Shown here: positions 56,765 to 64,000 of the stretch, piece after piece
Layout of the letters: every line of letters starts with the position of its first letter
Position numbering within the stretch: the stretch's first letter is position 1
DNA from: Salaquimonas pukyongi
GTDB taxonomy: Bacteria > Pseudomonadota > Alphaproteobacteria > Rhizobiales > Rhizobiaceae
Length of the DNA: 64,000 bases
NCBI RefSeq assembly: GCF_001953055.1
Contig: NZ_CP019044.1
Coordinates: 1,550,001-1,614,000, forward strand
Reading direction: 5' to 3'
Notes under the pieces: generated by a model
Database searches by the model: none
What the model was told of the DNA's origin: nothing
Seen by the model: the letters and a program-made list of their open reading frames with translations, nothing else
Made by a program: the position numbers and the translations under genes

Positions 56765-58069
56765 CTATTCGTAGCGCAGGGCTTCGACAGGATCGAGCCG
56801 GGCTGCCCGCCATGCCGGAAACAGCGTTGCCAGGAACGACAGTGTCAGCGCCATGGCGATCACCATGGTGGTCTCCCAGGGATCCATCTTCGCCGGCAAC
56901 TGGCTGAGAAAGTAGAGTTCCGGATTGAACAGCGTTGTTCCCGACAGCCAGGAAAAGAACTGCCGGATCGATTCAACGTTGAGACACACCACGATGCCGA
57001 GAATGACCCCGGCAATCGTGCCGAAAACACCGATTGCCGCCCCCGTCAGGAAAAAGACCCGCATGATGGCGCCCCGCGTTGCCCCCATGGTGCGCAAAAT
57101 GGCGATATCCCGCCCCTTGTCCTTTACCAGCATGAACAGGCCGGAAATGATGTTGAGCGCTGCGACCAGCACGATCAGCGTTAAAATGAAGAACATCACA
57201 TTGCGCTCCACCTGAAGGGCGGAGAAAAAGGTCGCATTGCGCTGGGTCCAGTCGGTAAGGAAGAGCGGGCGGGCTGCGGCCTGTTCCACCGCCTGGCGCA
57301 TCGACTGCACTTCGTCCGGATGCTCGACAAAGAGCTCGATGACGCTCACCGTGCCTTCGCTGTTGAAGTAAAGCTGGGCTTCCGGCAACGGCATGAACAC
57401 GAAGGTGGAATCATATTCGCTCATGCCGACTTCGAAAATCGCATTGACCGGATAGGCCTTGACCCTCGGTGTGGTGCCGAACGGGGTAACATCGCCTTCC
57501 GGCGATATCAGCGTCAGCAAATCGCCCACTGTCAGCCCGAGCTGGTTTGCCATGCGGATTCCAATGGCAATCCCCTCTCCGGCATCAAAACCGTCCAGGG
57601 ACCCGGCCCGTATCGTTCCGGCAATCGACTCGATGCGCTTGATGTCGGCTTCGCGAACCCCGCGCACCAGCGCGCCGGAGCCTCCCTGCCCGCTGGAAAC
57701 CAGCGCCTGCCCCTCGACCAGCGGCACGGCGAGCTTGACCCCCTCAACGCCGTTCAGCCGGTCTGCAACCGCTGCGTAGTCGGTCAGTTCGCCATCGACG
57801 GGGGAGACAATCAGATGCCCGTTAAGCCCCAATATGCGGTCAAGCAGTTCGGCCCTGAATCCGTTCATCACCGCCATGACGATGATTAGTGTGGCAACCC
57901 CAAGCGTTATGCCGACAAAGGAAAAGCCGGAAATGACGGAAATGAAGGTCTCCCGGCGCCTGGAGCGCAGATAGCGCCCGGCAAGCATCCATTCGAAGGC
58001 GGAGAACGGCCCTGTCTTTCCGGGCGCCTCCAGCCGCTCGCCCAGCAATGGCTGCATTTGCGCCGTCAT
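56765..58069 (-). CDS. lolC: lipoprotein-releasing ABC transporter permease (LolC/LolE family)
   Basis: A 434-residue inner-membrane permease with four spans: one near residue 55 ([21 protein letters not shown]), a large periplasmic domain (~80-290), then three near the C-terminus. The N-terminal [30 protein letters not shown] and the C-terminal [20 protein letters not shown] are family signatures. Alphaproteobacteria often have a single such gene (LolF-like) that serves both roles. The ATG overlaps the proS stop by 4 bp. Confidence 0.95.
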   Translation of the reverse strand: MTAQMQPLLGERLEAPGKTGPFSAFEWMLAGRYLRSRRRETFISVISGFSFVGITLGVATLIIVMAVMNGFRAELLDRILGLNGHLIVSPVDGELTDYAAVADRLNGVEGVKLAVPLVEGQALVSSGQGGSGALVRGVREADIKRIESIAGTIRAGSLDGFDAGEGIAIGIRMANQLGLTVGDLLTLISPEGDVTPFGTTPRVKAYPVNAIFEVGMSEYDSTFVFMPLPEAQLYFNSEGTVSVIELFVEHPDEVQSMRQAVEQAAARPLFLTDWTQRNATFFSALQVERNVMFFILTLIVLVAALNIISGLFMLVKDKGRDIAILRTMGATRGAIMRVFFLTGAAIGVFGTIAGVILGIVVCLNVESIRQFFSWLSGTTLFNPELYFLSQLPAKMDPWETTMVIAMALTLSFLATLFPAWRAARLDPVEALRYE

Positions 58070-59391
58070 GCGGCGCCAAACCGGTTGATGGCTTCCTCGA
58101 CACTGACCGTATCGCGGCTGCCATCGGCACGGTTCTTGATTTCAACCTTGCCTTCGGCGGCAGAGCGCGGCCCGGCGATCACCTGCCAGGGCACGCCGAT
58201 CAGATCGAAGGTGGCAAATTTCGCCCCGGCGCGGTTGTCCGTATCATCGTAGAGGACGTCACGCCCGCTGGCGCCAATGGCCTTGTACAGCTTCTCGCAG
58301 ATTTCATCACAGGCGCCATCGCCCGGTTTCATGTTGATCAGGCCGACGTGAAACGGTGCCACCGGTTCGGGCCACTTGATACCGTCCTCGTCGTGGAATG
58401 CCTCGATAATCGCTGCAACCAGCCGGGTCGGCCCGATGCCGTACGATCCCATGTGGACCGTGTGCTCCTGGCCATCGGGGCCCTGAACCTTGGCATTCAT
58501 GGGGTCGGAATACTTGGTGCCGAAATAGAAGATGTGGCCGACTTCGATACCGCGGGCCGAAAGCCGGTCTTTTTCGCCAATCGCTTCATAGGCGCTTTCA
58601 TCGTGCATTTCGTCGGTGGCTGCATAGGGCGTTGTAAAATCCTTGACGATTTTCGCCATTGCCGCCTCGTCCCAATAGTCGATGCCTTCATCGGGCGCCT
58701 GCATTTCAAGATAGGCCTTGTCGCAGAACACCTGGCTTTCGCCGGTATCGGCAAGAATGATGAACTCGTGCGAAAGATCGCCGCCGATCGGTCCGGTATC
58801 GGCACGCATCGGAATGGCCTTCAGTCCCATGCGTTCGAACGTGCGAAGGTAGGAAACGAACATGCGGTGATAGGCCGCCCTCGCCCCCTCCTGGTTCATG
58901 TCGAAGGAATAGGCGTCCTTCATCAGGAATTCCCTGCTGCGCATGACGCCGAAACGCGGGCGCACCTCGTCGCGGAACTTCCACTGGATGTGATACAGAT
59001 TAAGCGGCAAATCCTTGTAGGAGCGCACATAGGAGCGGAAGATTTCCGTCACCATCTCCTCGTTTGTCGGCCCGAACAGCATGTCGCGCTCATGGCGGTC
59101 CTGAATGCGCAGCATCTCCTTGCCGTAATCGTCGTAGCGCCCGCTCTCGCGCCACAAATCGGCAGGCTGGATGGTCGGCATGAGGATTTCATTGGCCCCG
59201 GCGCGCTTTTGCTCCTCGTGGATGATCGCGCACACCTTGTCGAGCACGATCTTGCCAAGCGGAAGCCAGGAATAAATGCCGGCTGATTGCTGGCGTACCA
59301 TCCCGGCACGCAACATCAAGCGGTGGGAAACAATCTCTGCTTCCTTGGGAGTTTCCTTCAACAGCGGCAAAAAGAACTTGGAAAGACGCAT
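58066..59391 (-). CDS. proS: prolyl-tRNA synthetase (short alphaproteobacterial type)
   Basis: A 441-residue class II aminoacyl-tRNA synthetase. Motif regions are [21 protein letters not shown], the motif 2 part [25 protein letters not shown] and motif 3 [17 protein letters not shown]. The insertion (editing) domain found in the ~570-residue enteric enzyme is absent, as usual for alphaproteobacteria. The anticodon-binding domain follows ([14 protein letters not shown]). It is first in a probable proS-lolC-lolD operon. Confidence 0.97.
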   Translation of the reverse strand: MRLSKFFLPLLKETPKEAEIVSHRLMLRAGMVRQQSAGIYSWLPLGKIVLDKVCAIIHEEQKRAGANEILMPTIQPADLWRESGRYDDYGKEMLRIQDRHERDMLFGPTNEEMVTEIFRSYVRSYKDLPLNLYHIQWKFRDEVRPRFGVMRSREFLMKDAYSFDMNQEGARAAYHRMFVSYLRTFERMGLKAIPMRADTGPIGGDLSHEFIILADTGESQVFCDKAYLEMQAPDEGIDYWDEAAMAKIVKDFTTPYAATDEMHDESAYEAIGEKDRLSARGIEVGHIFYFGTKYSDPMNAKVQGPDGQEHTVHMGSYGIGPTRLVAAIIEAFHDEDGIKWPEPVAPFHVGLINMKPGDGACDEICEKLYKAIGASGRDVLYDDTDNRAGAKFATFDLIGVPWQVIAGPRSAAEGKVEIKNRADGSRDTVSVEEAINRFGAA

Positions 59392-59721
59392 GGGGGTTCC
59401 AACGGGAATCAGGTTTGATCGGTTTTGCGCCTATAAACCTGCAAAGACCGGCACTTACAAGTTTTTCCGCAGTCTCTATGCCAGTGCGGCTGAACTAAGG
59501 CCGCGGCACATTTTCGTTCTTAGAATGCAACCTTGCACATGTTTTTGCATTGATTTTTCAGACATCGCTTGATTGCCGTTACGTCATGTGCTTGCATTCC
59601 CATACGTCATCTTGTTGTGATCGGGCGATGCGATTGTGACCAAAGGCACATACACCGGCATGGAATGCGGCCAAAACGGCGCTGCGGGGCGATGGAAGAA
59701 AAAGACGCCAGGAGAAGTATC
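59392..59721. other. divergent intergenic region between proS and the exported-protein gene
   Basis: 330 bp without a supported gene. Promoters for proS and for the 59722 gene are expected here, but I can point to no clear hexamers. Confidence 0.5.
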
Positions 59722-60183
59722 ATGAACCGCACCTATGCCAGTCTGTTTATCGAAATCGGAAAATATGCGTTTATTACCGGCGCCGTCATCACCGCTCTGG
59801 TGACAAGCGCTGCATTGGCCTCCTCTCAGGGATTGAAGGCACCCCCGCAAGGGCCGCTTAAAGCTGTATCCGCGCAGCTGGCCATCAAGTCGCCGAACGT
59901 CAACGTTTGCCCCGCCACCGCAACCATGGCCGGCTGGATCCACACCAGCAAGCCCGGTCAGGTCTCCTACATGATCGCCAAGAAAGGCGGTTCGGTCTCC
60001 GGCCCCTTTACCCTTCAGGCGGTCAAGGCCGTTAATGGCGGCATGGCAAGCTTTTCCAAAAGCTTTCAGATCCACAATGCCATCAACACCGAATACCGCA
60101 TTCTGGTTTCCGGCAGCAACGGCAAGGTGATGAGCAATTGGGTGCCGCTTACTGCTTCCTGCAAGATCAAGCTCGGCGGATGA
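59722..60183 (+). CDS. exported protein of unknown function
   Basis: A 153-residue protein. A signal segment (ITGAVITALVTSAALA, cleavage near residue 33) precedes a ~120-residue beta-rich domain with two Cys (VNVCPATATMAG and LTASCKIKLGG) that could form a disulfide. The fold might be immunoglobulin-like (TSKPGQVSYMIAKKGGSVSGPFTLQAV), which is inference. AGGAGA precedes the ATG at 59722. It stands alone on the plus strand and converges on the DUF1467 gene. Confidence 0.75.
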   Translation: MNRTYASLFIEIGKYAFITGAVITALVTSAALASSQGLKAPPQGPLKAVSAQLAIKSPNVNVCPATATMAGWIHTSKPGQVSYMIAKKGGSVSGPFTLQAVKAVNGGMASFSKSFQIHNAINTEYRILVSGSNGKVMSNWVPLTASCKIKLGG

Positions 60184-60220
60184 GGCCCCGGCTGAGCGCC
60201 AGCATGGTCTCTGTGTAATT

Positions 60221-60499
60221 TCAGCGCTGGGACGGCGGCTTGGGCAGAAGCTCGGAGACTTCCGCAAGCCCGATCCCCATGATCTGTGTCATGTAGAACC
60301 AGGCAAGAAACAGCGCCCCCGAAATCAGCGTGTTGAGCGCCAGAATGCGCCAGATGCGCAGTTTCGCCGGCGCGCTGGGTTCGGTCCCCGGCACCACTTC
60401 GCCGGCTTCCTGCTGTGTCTTCAGCCCGATGGAAAGCACGGCGAACAGGCACACCCACCAAAACAGAATATAATAGGCAAACCAGGTTACGACAGACAT
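60221..60499 (-). CDS. DUF1467 family membrane protein
   Basis: A 92-residue inner-membrane protein with two hydrophobic segments (FAYYILFWWVCLFAVLSIG and the second near ILALNTLISGALFLAWF). The pattern WWxxLFAVLSIGLKTQQEAGEVVPGTEPSAP fits DUF1467, a family of unknown function next to mce and rnj in many alphaproteobacteria. The ATG at 60499 directly abuts repeat copy 3, so the natural leader is displaced. The element's own AGGACA lies 8-13 nt upstream and may act as ribosome-binding site. An in-frame extension into the repeat is possible (to a GTG at 60631). Confidence 0.85.
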   Translation of the reverse strand: MSVVTWFAYYILFWWVCLFAVLSIGLKTQQEAGEVVPGTEPSAPAKLRIWRILALNTLISGALFLAWFYMTQIMGIGLAEVSELLPKPPSQR

Positions 60500-60809
60500 T
60501 AGAGCGTGTCCTGTTTGGCTGGAAGCAGCTTGAATGGATGGATTTTTCGCCTCTGGCAAGGAGAAGACCACAGCAGGATGTTTATCCATCCTGCGAGGAT
60601 TTCGGCGAAGCCAGCGCGCAAAAGACACCACAGGTGATGCAATACCATGTTGAATACCCTTTTGTTCTGCAATCGCCTGAACCTGGTTCCCGGACCCTCG
60701 GACCGCGTTGCAAAACGCTGACAGTGCCTGCAGTGCTGCGCTTTTTACGCCTTGCCGAAGCCCCGGTTACCGGCGTTCAAACGAACCCATCCAACCAGGA
60801 CACGCTCTA
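60500..60809 (-). repeat. 310-bp terminal-inverted-repeat element, copy 3 (inverted)
   Basis: 310 bp, in the opposite orientation to copies 1 and 2. It begins TAGAGCGTGTCCTG next to the DUF1467 ATG and ends GGACACGCTCTA, whose CTA is the mce stop codon (TAG). The internal hairpin GCAGGATG-TTTATC-CATCCTGC (60573-60594) has a perfect 8-bp stem. It separates mce from DUF1467, genes that are normally adjacent. Confidence 0.88.
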
Positions 60810-61211
60810 AACCTGCTCCAACTCGACCAGCGTGCCGCAGAAATCCTTGGGATGAAGAAACAGCACCGGCTTGCCATGGGCGCCGGTTTTCGGTTCGCCA
60901 TCGCCCAGCACCCTTGCGCCTTCCGATTTCAGCCTGTCGCGCGCCGCGATGATGTCCTCGACCTCATAGCACACATGATGAATGCCGCCGGAAGGATTGC
61001 GTTCCAGGAACGGTGCCACGGGAGAGTTTTCCCCGAGCACCTCCAGCAGTTCGATCTTGGTGTTCGGCAGCTCGACAAACACCACGGTTACCCCGTGTTC
61101 GGGCAAGGCCTGGGGTTCGCTGACTGCAGCGCCCAGGCTGTCCCGGTAAACCGCGGTTCCCGCCGCAAGATCGGGTACGACGATCGCCACGTGATTGAGT
61201 TTGCCGATCAT
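60807..61211 (-). CDS. mce: methylmalonyl-CoA epimerase
   Basis: A 134-residue VOC-fold metalloenzyme that interconverts (2S)- and (2R)-methylmalonyl-CoA for propionate metabolism. Metal-ligand regions are KLNHVAIVV (His), the middle GGIHHVCYEV (His) and the C-terminal FCGTLVELEQ (Glu). The start at 61211 gives MIGKLNHVAI; an upstream extension to 61277 is not needed. The stop codon lies inside repeat copy 3. It is downstream of rnj by 20 bp. Confidence 0.94.
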   Translation of the reverse strand: MIGKLNHVAIVVPDLAAGTAVYRDSLGAAVSEPQALPEHGVTVVFVELPNTKIELLEVLGENSPVAPFLERNPSGGIHHVCYEVEDIIAARDRLKSEGARVLGDGEPKTGAHGKPVLFLHPKDFCGTLVELEQV

Positions 61212-61231
61212 GCGCCTGAACCTCGCTTTCT

Positions 61232-62896
61232 CTAGACCTTCGCCACGAATACGGTGACAACCGGCTTCTTGCCCCAATGATAGCGCGCCGTGGCGCGGAT
61301 TGCCTTGTAGACGGCCTCCTCCACAACACGGGGGTCCTTGCGCCGTTTTGGCGGAATGCTCTCCGCCGCCCCGTTTGCAGCGTCATACAATACATCCTCA
61401 AAAGGATCGCCTGCTGCCGTGACATCGGGAAGCCCGTATACCGAAATGTCGATTTCATCGGCAAGGCGCCCATTGCGATCGATCACCACCGAACAGGCAA
61501 CCAGACCCGCATAGCCGAGCTTGCGGCGTTCCTGGACACCGATTTCCTCTTCGCCGCCGATCAGATTGCCATCCTTGTAGATGCGGCCAAAGGTAACCTG
61601 CCCGGTTATCTCTGCCGGTCCTGGTGCAAGGCGCAGCATGTCGCCGTTTCGCACCGGCGCTACTTCCGGAACGCCAACCTCGGCAGCCAGATTGGCATGG
61701 GCATTCAGGTGCAAAGCCTCTCCATGCACCGGCACGGCAATCTGCGGCTTTACCCAGTCATACATCTGCTTGAGCTCATTGCGGCGCGGATGGCCGGAAA
61801 CATGAACCAGTTCATCGCCGTCATTGATGATCTCGATGCCCCGGTCGGCCAGCATGTTCTGGACGTCCAGAATGGATTTCAGATTTCCGGGAATGACACG
61901 GGAGGAATAGATCACCGTATCGCCGGCGGAAAGATGTACGCGGGGATGGTCATCGCGCGCCAGCTTGCCCATGGCGGCCCGCTCCTCGCCCTGGCTGCCC
62001 GTACAGATGATGACCAGCTTGTTGCGGTCGACCATGGAAAACTCATCCTCGTCGAGGAACGGTTGCAAGCCGTCGAGATAACCCAGATCGTCGGCCACCT
62101 CGCTGACCCGCTTGATGGAGCGGCCCATCAACATCACCCGCCGGCCCACGCTTTCGGCAGCCTGGGCAATCGAGCGTATCCGGCCCACATTGGAGGAAAA
62201 GGTGGTAACGGCCACCCTGCCCCTTGCCTTCTCGATAACCTTTGCAATCGAGGCTGAAACCTCGGTCTCCGTCGGCGACATGCCCTCGCGCATCGCATTG
62301 GTCGAATCGCATATAATGGCGAGCACACCTTCCTTGCCGAGGCGCTGAAAGCTTGCCGCATCCGTGTCGGCGCCAAGGGTCGGATCGGGGTCGATTTTCC
62401 AGTCGCCGGTGTGGATCACCTTGCCGAGCGGGCATTTCATGGCCAGCGAAACCGGTTCGGGAATGGAGTGGGTGACGTGAACAGCCTCGATTTCAAAGGG
62501 ACCAGCGGTAAAGCGGTCGCCCGCCCGGTAGACCTCGACGGGAATATCCTCATCGATCCTGTCCGATTGCAGCTTGGCTTCCAGCATTCCGGCGGTAAAC
62601 GGCGTTGCCCAGATCCGTTTCCGCAGTAGCGGCCACAGCGCAATCAGGGCACCGTAATGGTCCTCATGGGCGTGGGTGATGACAATGGCCTTCAGCGCAT
62701 CGCCCAGTTCCTGGGCAAAGGTGATGTCCGGCAGGATGAGGTCGACGCCCGGCAGGTTCGGCCCGGGAAAGGTAACCCCGCAATCGACCATGATCCACTC
62801 GCGGTCATCTTCAGGTCCATAGCCGTAAAGCGCGAGATTCATTCCGATCTCGCCAACCCCGCCAAGCGGGACGAATACTAATTCTGCGTTTTCCAT
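61232..62896 (-). CDS. rnj: ribonuclease J
   Basis: A 554-residue metallo-beta-lactamase/beta-CASP nuclease that processes and degrades RNA (5' exo- and endonuclease). Zinc-binding motifs are ITHAHEDHYGAL near residue 74 and further His/Asp in VIHTGDWKID. The beta-CASP part has VAVTTFSSNVGRI and TGSQGEERAAM, then HVSGHPRRNELKQM. The length is normal for an alphaproteobacterial RNase J. It lies between birA and mce. Confidence 0.96.
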   Translation of the reverse strand: MENAELVFVPLGGVGEIGMNLALYGYGPEDDREWIMVDCGVTFPGPNLPGVDLILPDITFAQELGDALKAIVITHAHEDHYGALIALWPLLRKRIWATPFTAGMLEAKLQSDRIDEDIPVEVYRAGDRFTAGPFEIEAVHVTHSIPEPVSLAMKCPLGKVIHTGDWKIDPDPTLGADTDAASFQRLGKEGVLAIICDSTNAMREGMSPTETEVSASIAKVIEKARGRVAVTTFSSNVGRIRSIAQAAESVGRRVMLMGRSIKRVSEVADDLGYLDGLQPFLDEDEFSMVDRNKLVIICTGSQGEERAAMGKLARDDHPRVHLSAGDTVIYSSRVIPGNLKSILDVQNMLADRGIEIINDGDELVHVSGHPRRNELKQMYDWVKPQIAVPVHGEALHLNAHANLAAEVGVPEVAPVRNGDMLRLAPGPAEITGQVTFGRIYKDGNLIGGEEEIGVQERRKLGYAGLVACSVVIDRNGRLADEIDISVYGLPDVTAAGDPFEDVLYDAANGAAESIPPKRRKDPRVVEEAVYKAIRATARYHWGKKPVVTVFVAKV

Positions 62897-62923
62897 GATG
62901 TCCTTATGCTACGCGGCCAATTC

Positions 62924-63694
62924 TCATGCAAAGAATATATCGGCTACCGAAATGCGTTCGCGTTTTCCGCCCGCGCCCCGGAGAATGAGGAAGCCCTCTT
63001 CATCAATCCCTTCGAATATACCGGTGATCTTCGTTTCGCCGCCGGAAGCGGGCATTCTGATTTCGATCGTCTCGCCAACTCCCTGGGCGGCGGCAAGCCA
63101 GTCGGAACGGATTTGCGCCATGCCGTTCCCGCCATCCCATTGCGTCAGACGGTTAGCCATGGCACCGGCAAGATGCTGCAGCAATTCAGATAGCGGGACA
63201 TCCAGGCCTTCATCTCTTAGCGATGTCGCCGGATAAAGGGTCTTTACAGGATGATGCGCCACATTGATGCCGATGCCGGTTATCACATGGCGGCGGCCGC
63301 CCAATACATGGCTTTCCAGCAGCACGCCGGCGGCCTTGCCGCCATTGACCAGCACATCATTGGGCCATTTGAGCGTTACCCGGGCAAGGCCTGCCCCGTT
63401 GATCGCCAAAATGGCATCGCGCACGGCAAGGCTTGCAACCAGCGTCAGCGTGTGCAGCGCATTGGCGGGTGCCGGCTCCTGGAGCAACAGGGAAGCGTAA
63501 AGATTGCCCGCTTCCGACACCCAGCCGCGGCCCCGGCTGCCCTTGCCCTTTAGCTGGCGCTGTGCGGTAACCCAAAGGCGTCCTTCATCGCCCGCCCGGG
63601 CCTGTTCAAGACAGACCAGATTGGTTGATTGCACCGCATCGAATGCCAAATGACGAAAGCCGTCCGGCAGCAGGATGGTGGAATTCTCACTCAC
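62924..63694 (-). CDS. birA: biotin--[acetyl-CoA-carboxylase] ligase
   Basis: A 256-residue enzyme that attaches biotin to the carboxylase carrier protein. The ATP/biotin-binding loop is GKGSRGRGW; the core segments YASLLLQ and LKWPNDVLVNGGKAAGVLLE follow, then GIGINVAHHP. The N-terminal helix-turn-helix of the bifunctional enteric BirA is absent, so it should not be a repressor. The frame starts with a GTG at 63694. It lies between nuoN and rnj, a conserved place. Confidence 0.94.
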   Translation of the reverse strand: MSENSTILLPDGFRHLAFDAVQSTNLVCLEQARAGDEGRLWVTAQRQLKGKGSRGRGWVSEAGNLYASLLLQEPAPANALHTLTLVASLAVRDAILAINGAGLARVTLKWPNDVLVNGGKAAGVLLESHVLGGRRHVITGIGINVAHHPVKTLYPATSLRDEGLDVPLSELLQHLAGAMANRLTQWDGGNGMAQIRSDWLAAAQGVGETIEIRMPASGGETKITGIFEGIDEEGFLILRGAGGKRERISVADIFFA

Positions 63695-63741
63695 GCGCCG
63701 CGCCCGAAATCTGCTTGCCGGTAACCATCAATCAGGACAGA

Positions 63742-64000
63742 TCAAAAGAAACTGGCGGCAGCCGCCGTGGTCGCATCGAAGACCGGCCCTGCAAAGACGT
63801 AGAAAAGCGCGACGAAGACAAAGCTGACCGCCAGAACCAGTTTCAATTCACTGGCCAGCGGCACGAATTTCTCGGCTATTGCGCCTTCTGCCTCGTCAAA
63901 CCACATCACCTTGATGATGCGGATGTAGTAATAGGCGCCAACGACGCTCGCCAGCACGCCGATGACCGCCAGGGCAATCAGATTGGCTTCGATCGCGGCG
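63742..64000 (-). CDS. nuoN: NADH-quinone oxidoreductase subunit N (C-terminal part)
   Basis: The C-terminal ~85 residues of a proton-pumping membrane subunit of complex I. The span NLIALAVIGVLASVVGAYYYIRIIKVMWFDEAE, then a final span ending VFDATTAAAASFF, matches NuoN. The gene continues beyond the right edge of the window. Its position upstream of birA and rnj is the usual end of the nuo operon. Confidence 0.93.
   Translation of the reverse strand, partial: AAIEANLIALAVIGVLASVVGAYYYIRIIKVMWFDEAEGAIAEKFVPLASELKLVLAVSFVFVALFYVFAGPVFDATTAAAASFF

Noticed and set aside
60500-60631. Longer DUF1467 protein starting inside repeat copy 3
   Set aside because: The extension is repeat-derived sequence also found in the unrelated copies; DUF1467 proteins start near MSVVTWFAYY.

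Overview
The window reads as a chromosomal segment of an alphaproteobacterium of the order Hyphomicrobiales (Rhizobiales). The basis is gene content and order: an aapJQMP-type amino-acid ABC operon, a tig/clpP/clpX/lon/hupB block, the rpsB-tsf-pyrH-frr-uppS-cdsA-rseP-bamA-lpxD-fabZ-lpxA-lpxI-lpxB run, gltA/gltX/comEC, a short proS followed by lolC/lolD, and nuoN-birA-rnj-mce-DUF1467. No rRNA, CRISPR, prophage or transposase gene is visible. Most genes lie on the minus strand.

Layout. (1) 1-4962: end of an unidentified gene, a DUF3126 protein, a small exported protein, cysE, an alpha/beta hydrolase, a zinc-finger protein plus FAD monooxygenase pair on the plus strand, and a TIGR02117-type membrane-anchored protein. 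(2) 4978-10213: general L-amino-acid ABC operon aapJ-Q-M-P, with stem-loops behind aapJ and an unusual helix-hairpin-helix domain fused to the AapP ATPase. (3) tRNA-Ser(UGA), then a BMP-type nucleoside ABC transporter. (4) hupB and lon. (5) 19289-24432: a 7TM histidine kinase and response regulator facing a DUF1513 gene and two small exported proteins. Two almost identical operator-like sequences punctuate this block. (6) clpX, clpP, tig, tRNA-Leu(UAG), comEC. (7) gltX, gltA. (8) The lipid A / outer-membrane biogenesis / translation run from lpxB back to rpsB; RpsB carries its own helix-hairpin-helix tail. (9) 48832-51510: a sulfotransferase-like gene bracketed by two copies of a ~310-bp terminal-inverted-repeat element, next to a KAS III-like gene. 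(10) dnaE, a tiny membrane peptide gene under a LexA-box promoter, lolD, lolC, proS. (11) A small exported protein, DUF1467, a third inverted copy of the 310-bp element, mce, rnj, birA and the end of nuoN.

Three observations stand out. First, a 32-codon, single-membrane-span ORF between dnaE and lolD has a near-consensus sigma-70 promoter whose -10 lies inside an alphaproteobacterial LexA box (GAAC-N7-GAAC). It looks like an SOS-induced division-inhibitor peptide of the SidA kind. Second, the 310-bp elements have TA-flanked terminal inverted repeats, abut start and stop codons, and keep an internal hairpin at the same place by compensatory base changes. Third, the same small helix-hairpin-helix module is attached through Ala/Lys-rich linkers to two unrelated proteins (AapP and ribosomal protein S2).

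Two genes (dnaE and the response regulator) are frameshifted as given. Each lacks one G in a run of four, and in each a fifth G restores the conserved protein. Because dnaE should be essential, base-calling error is the simplest explanation for both.
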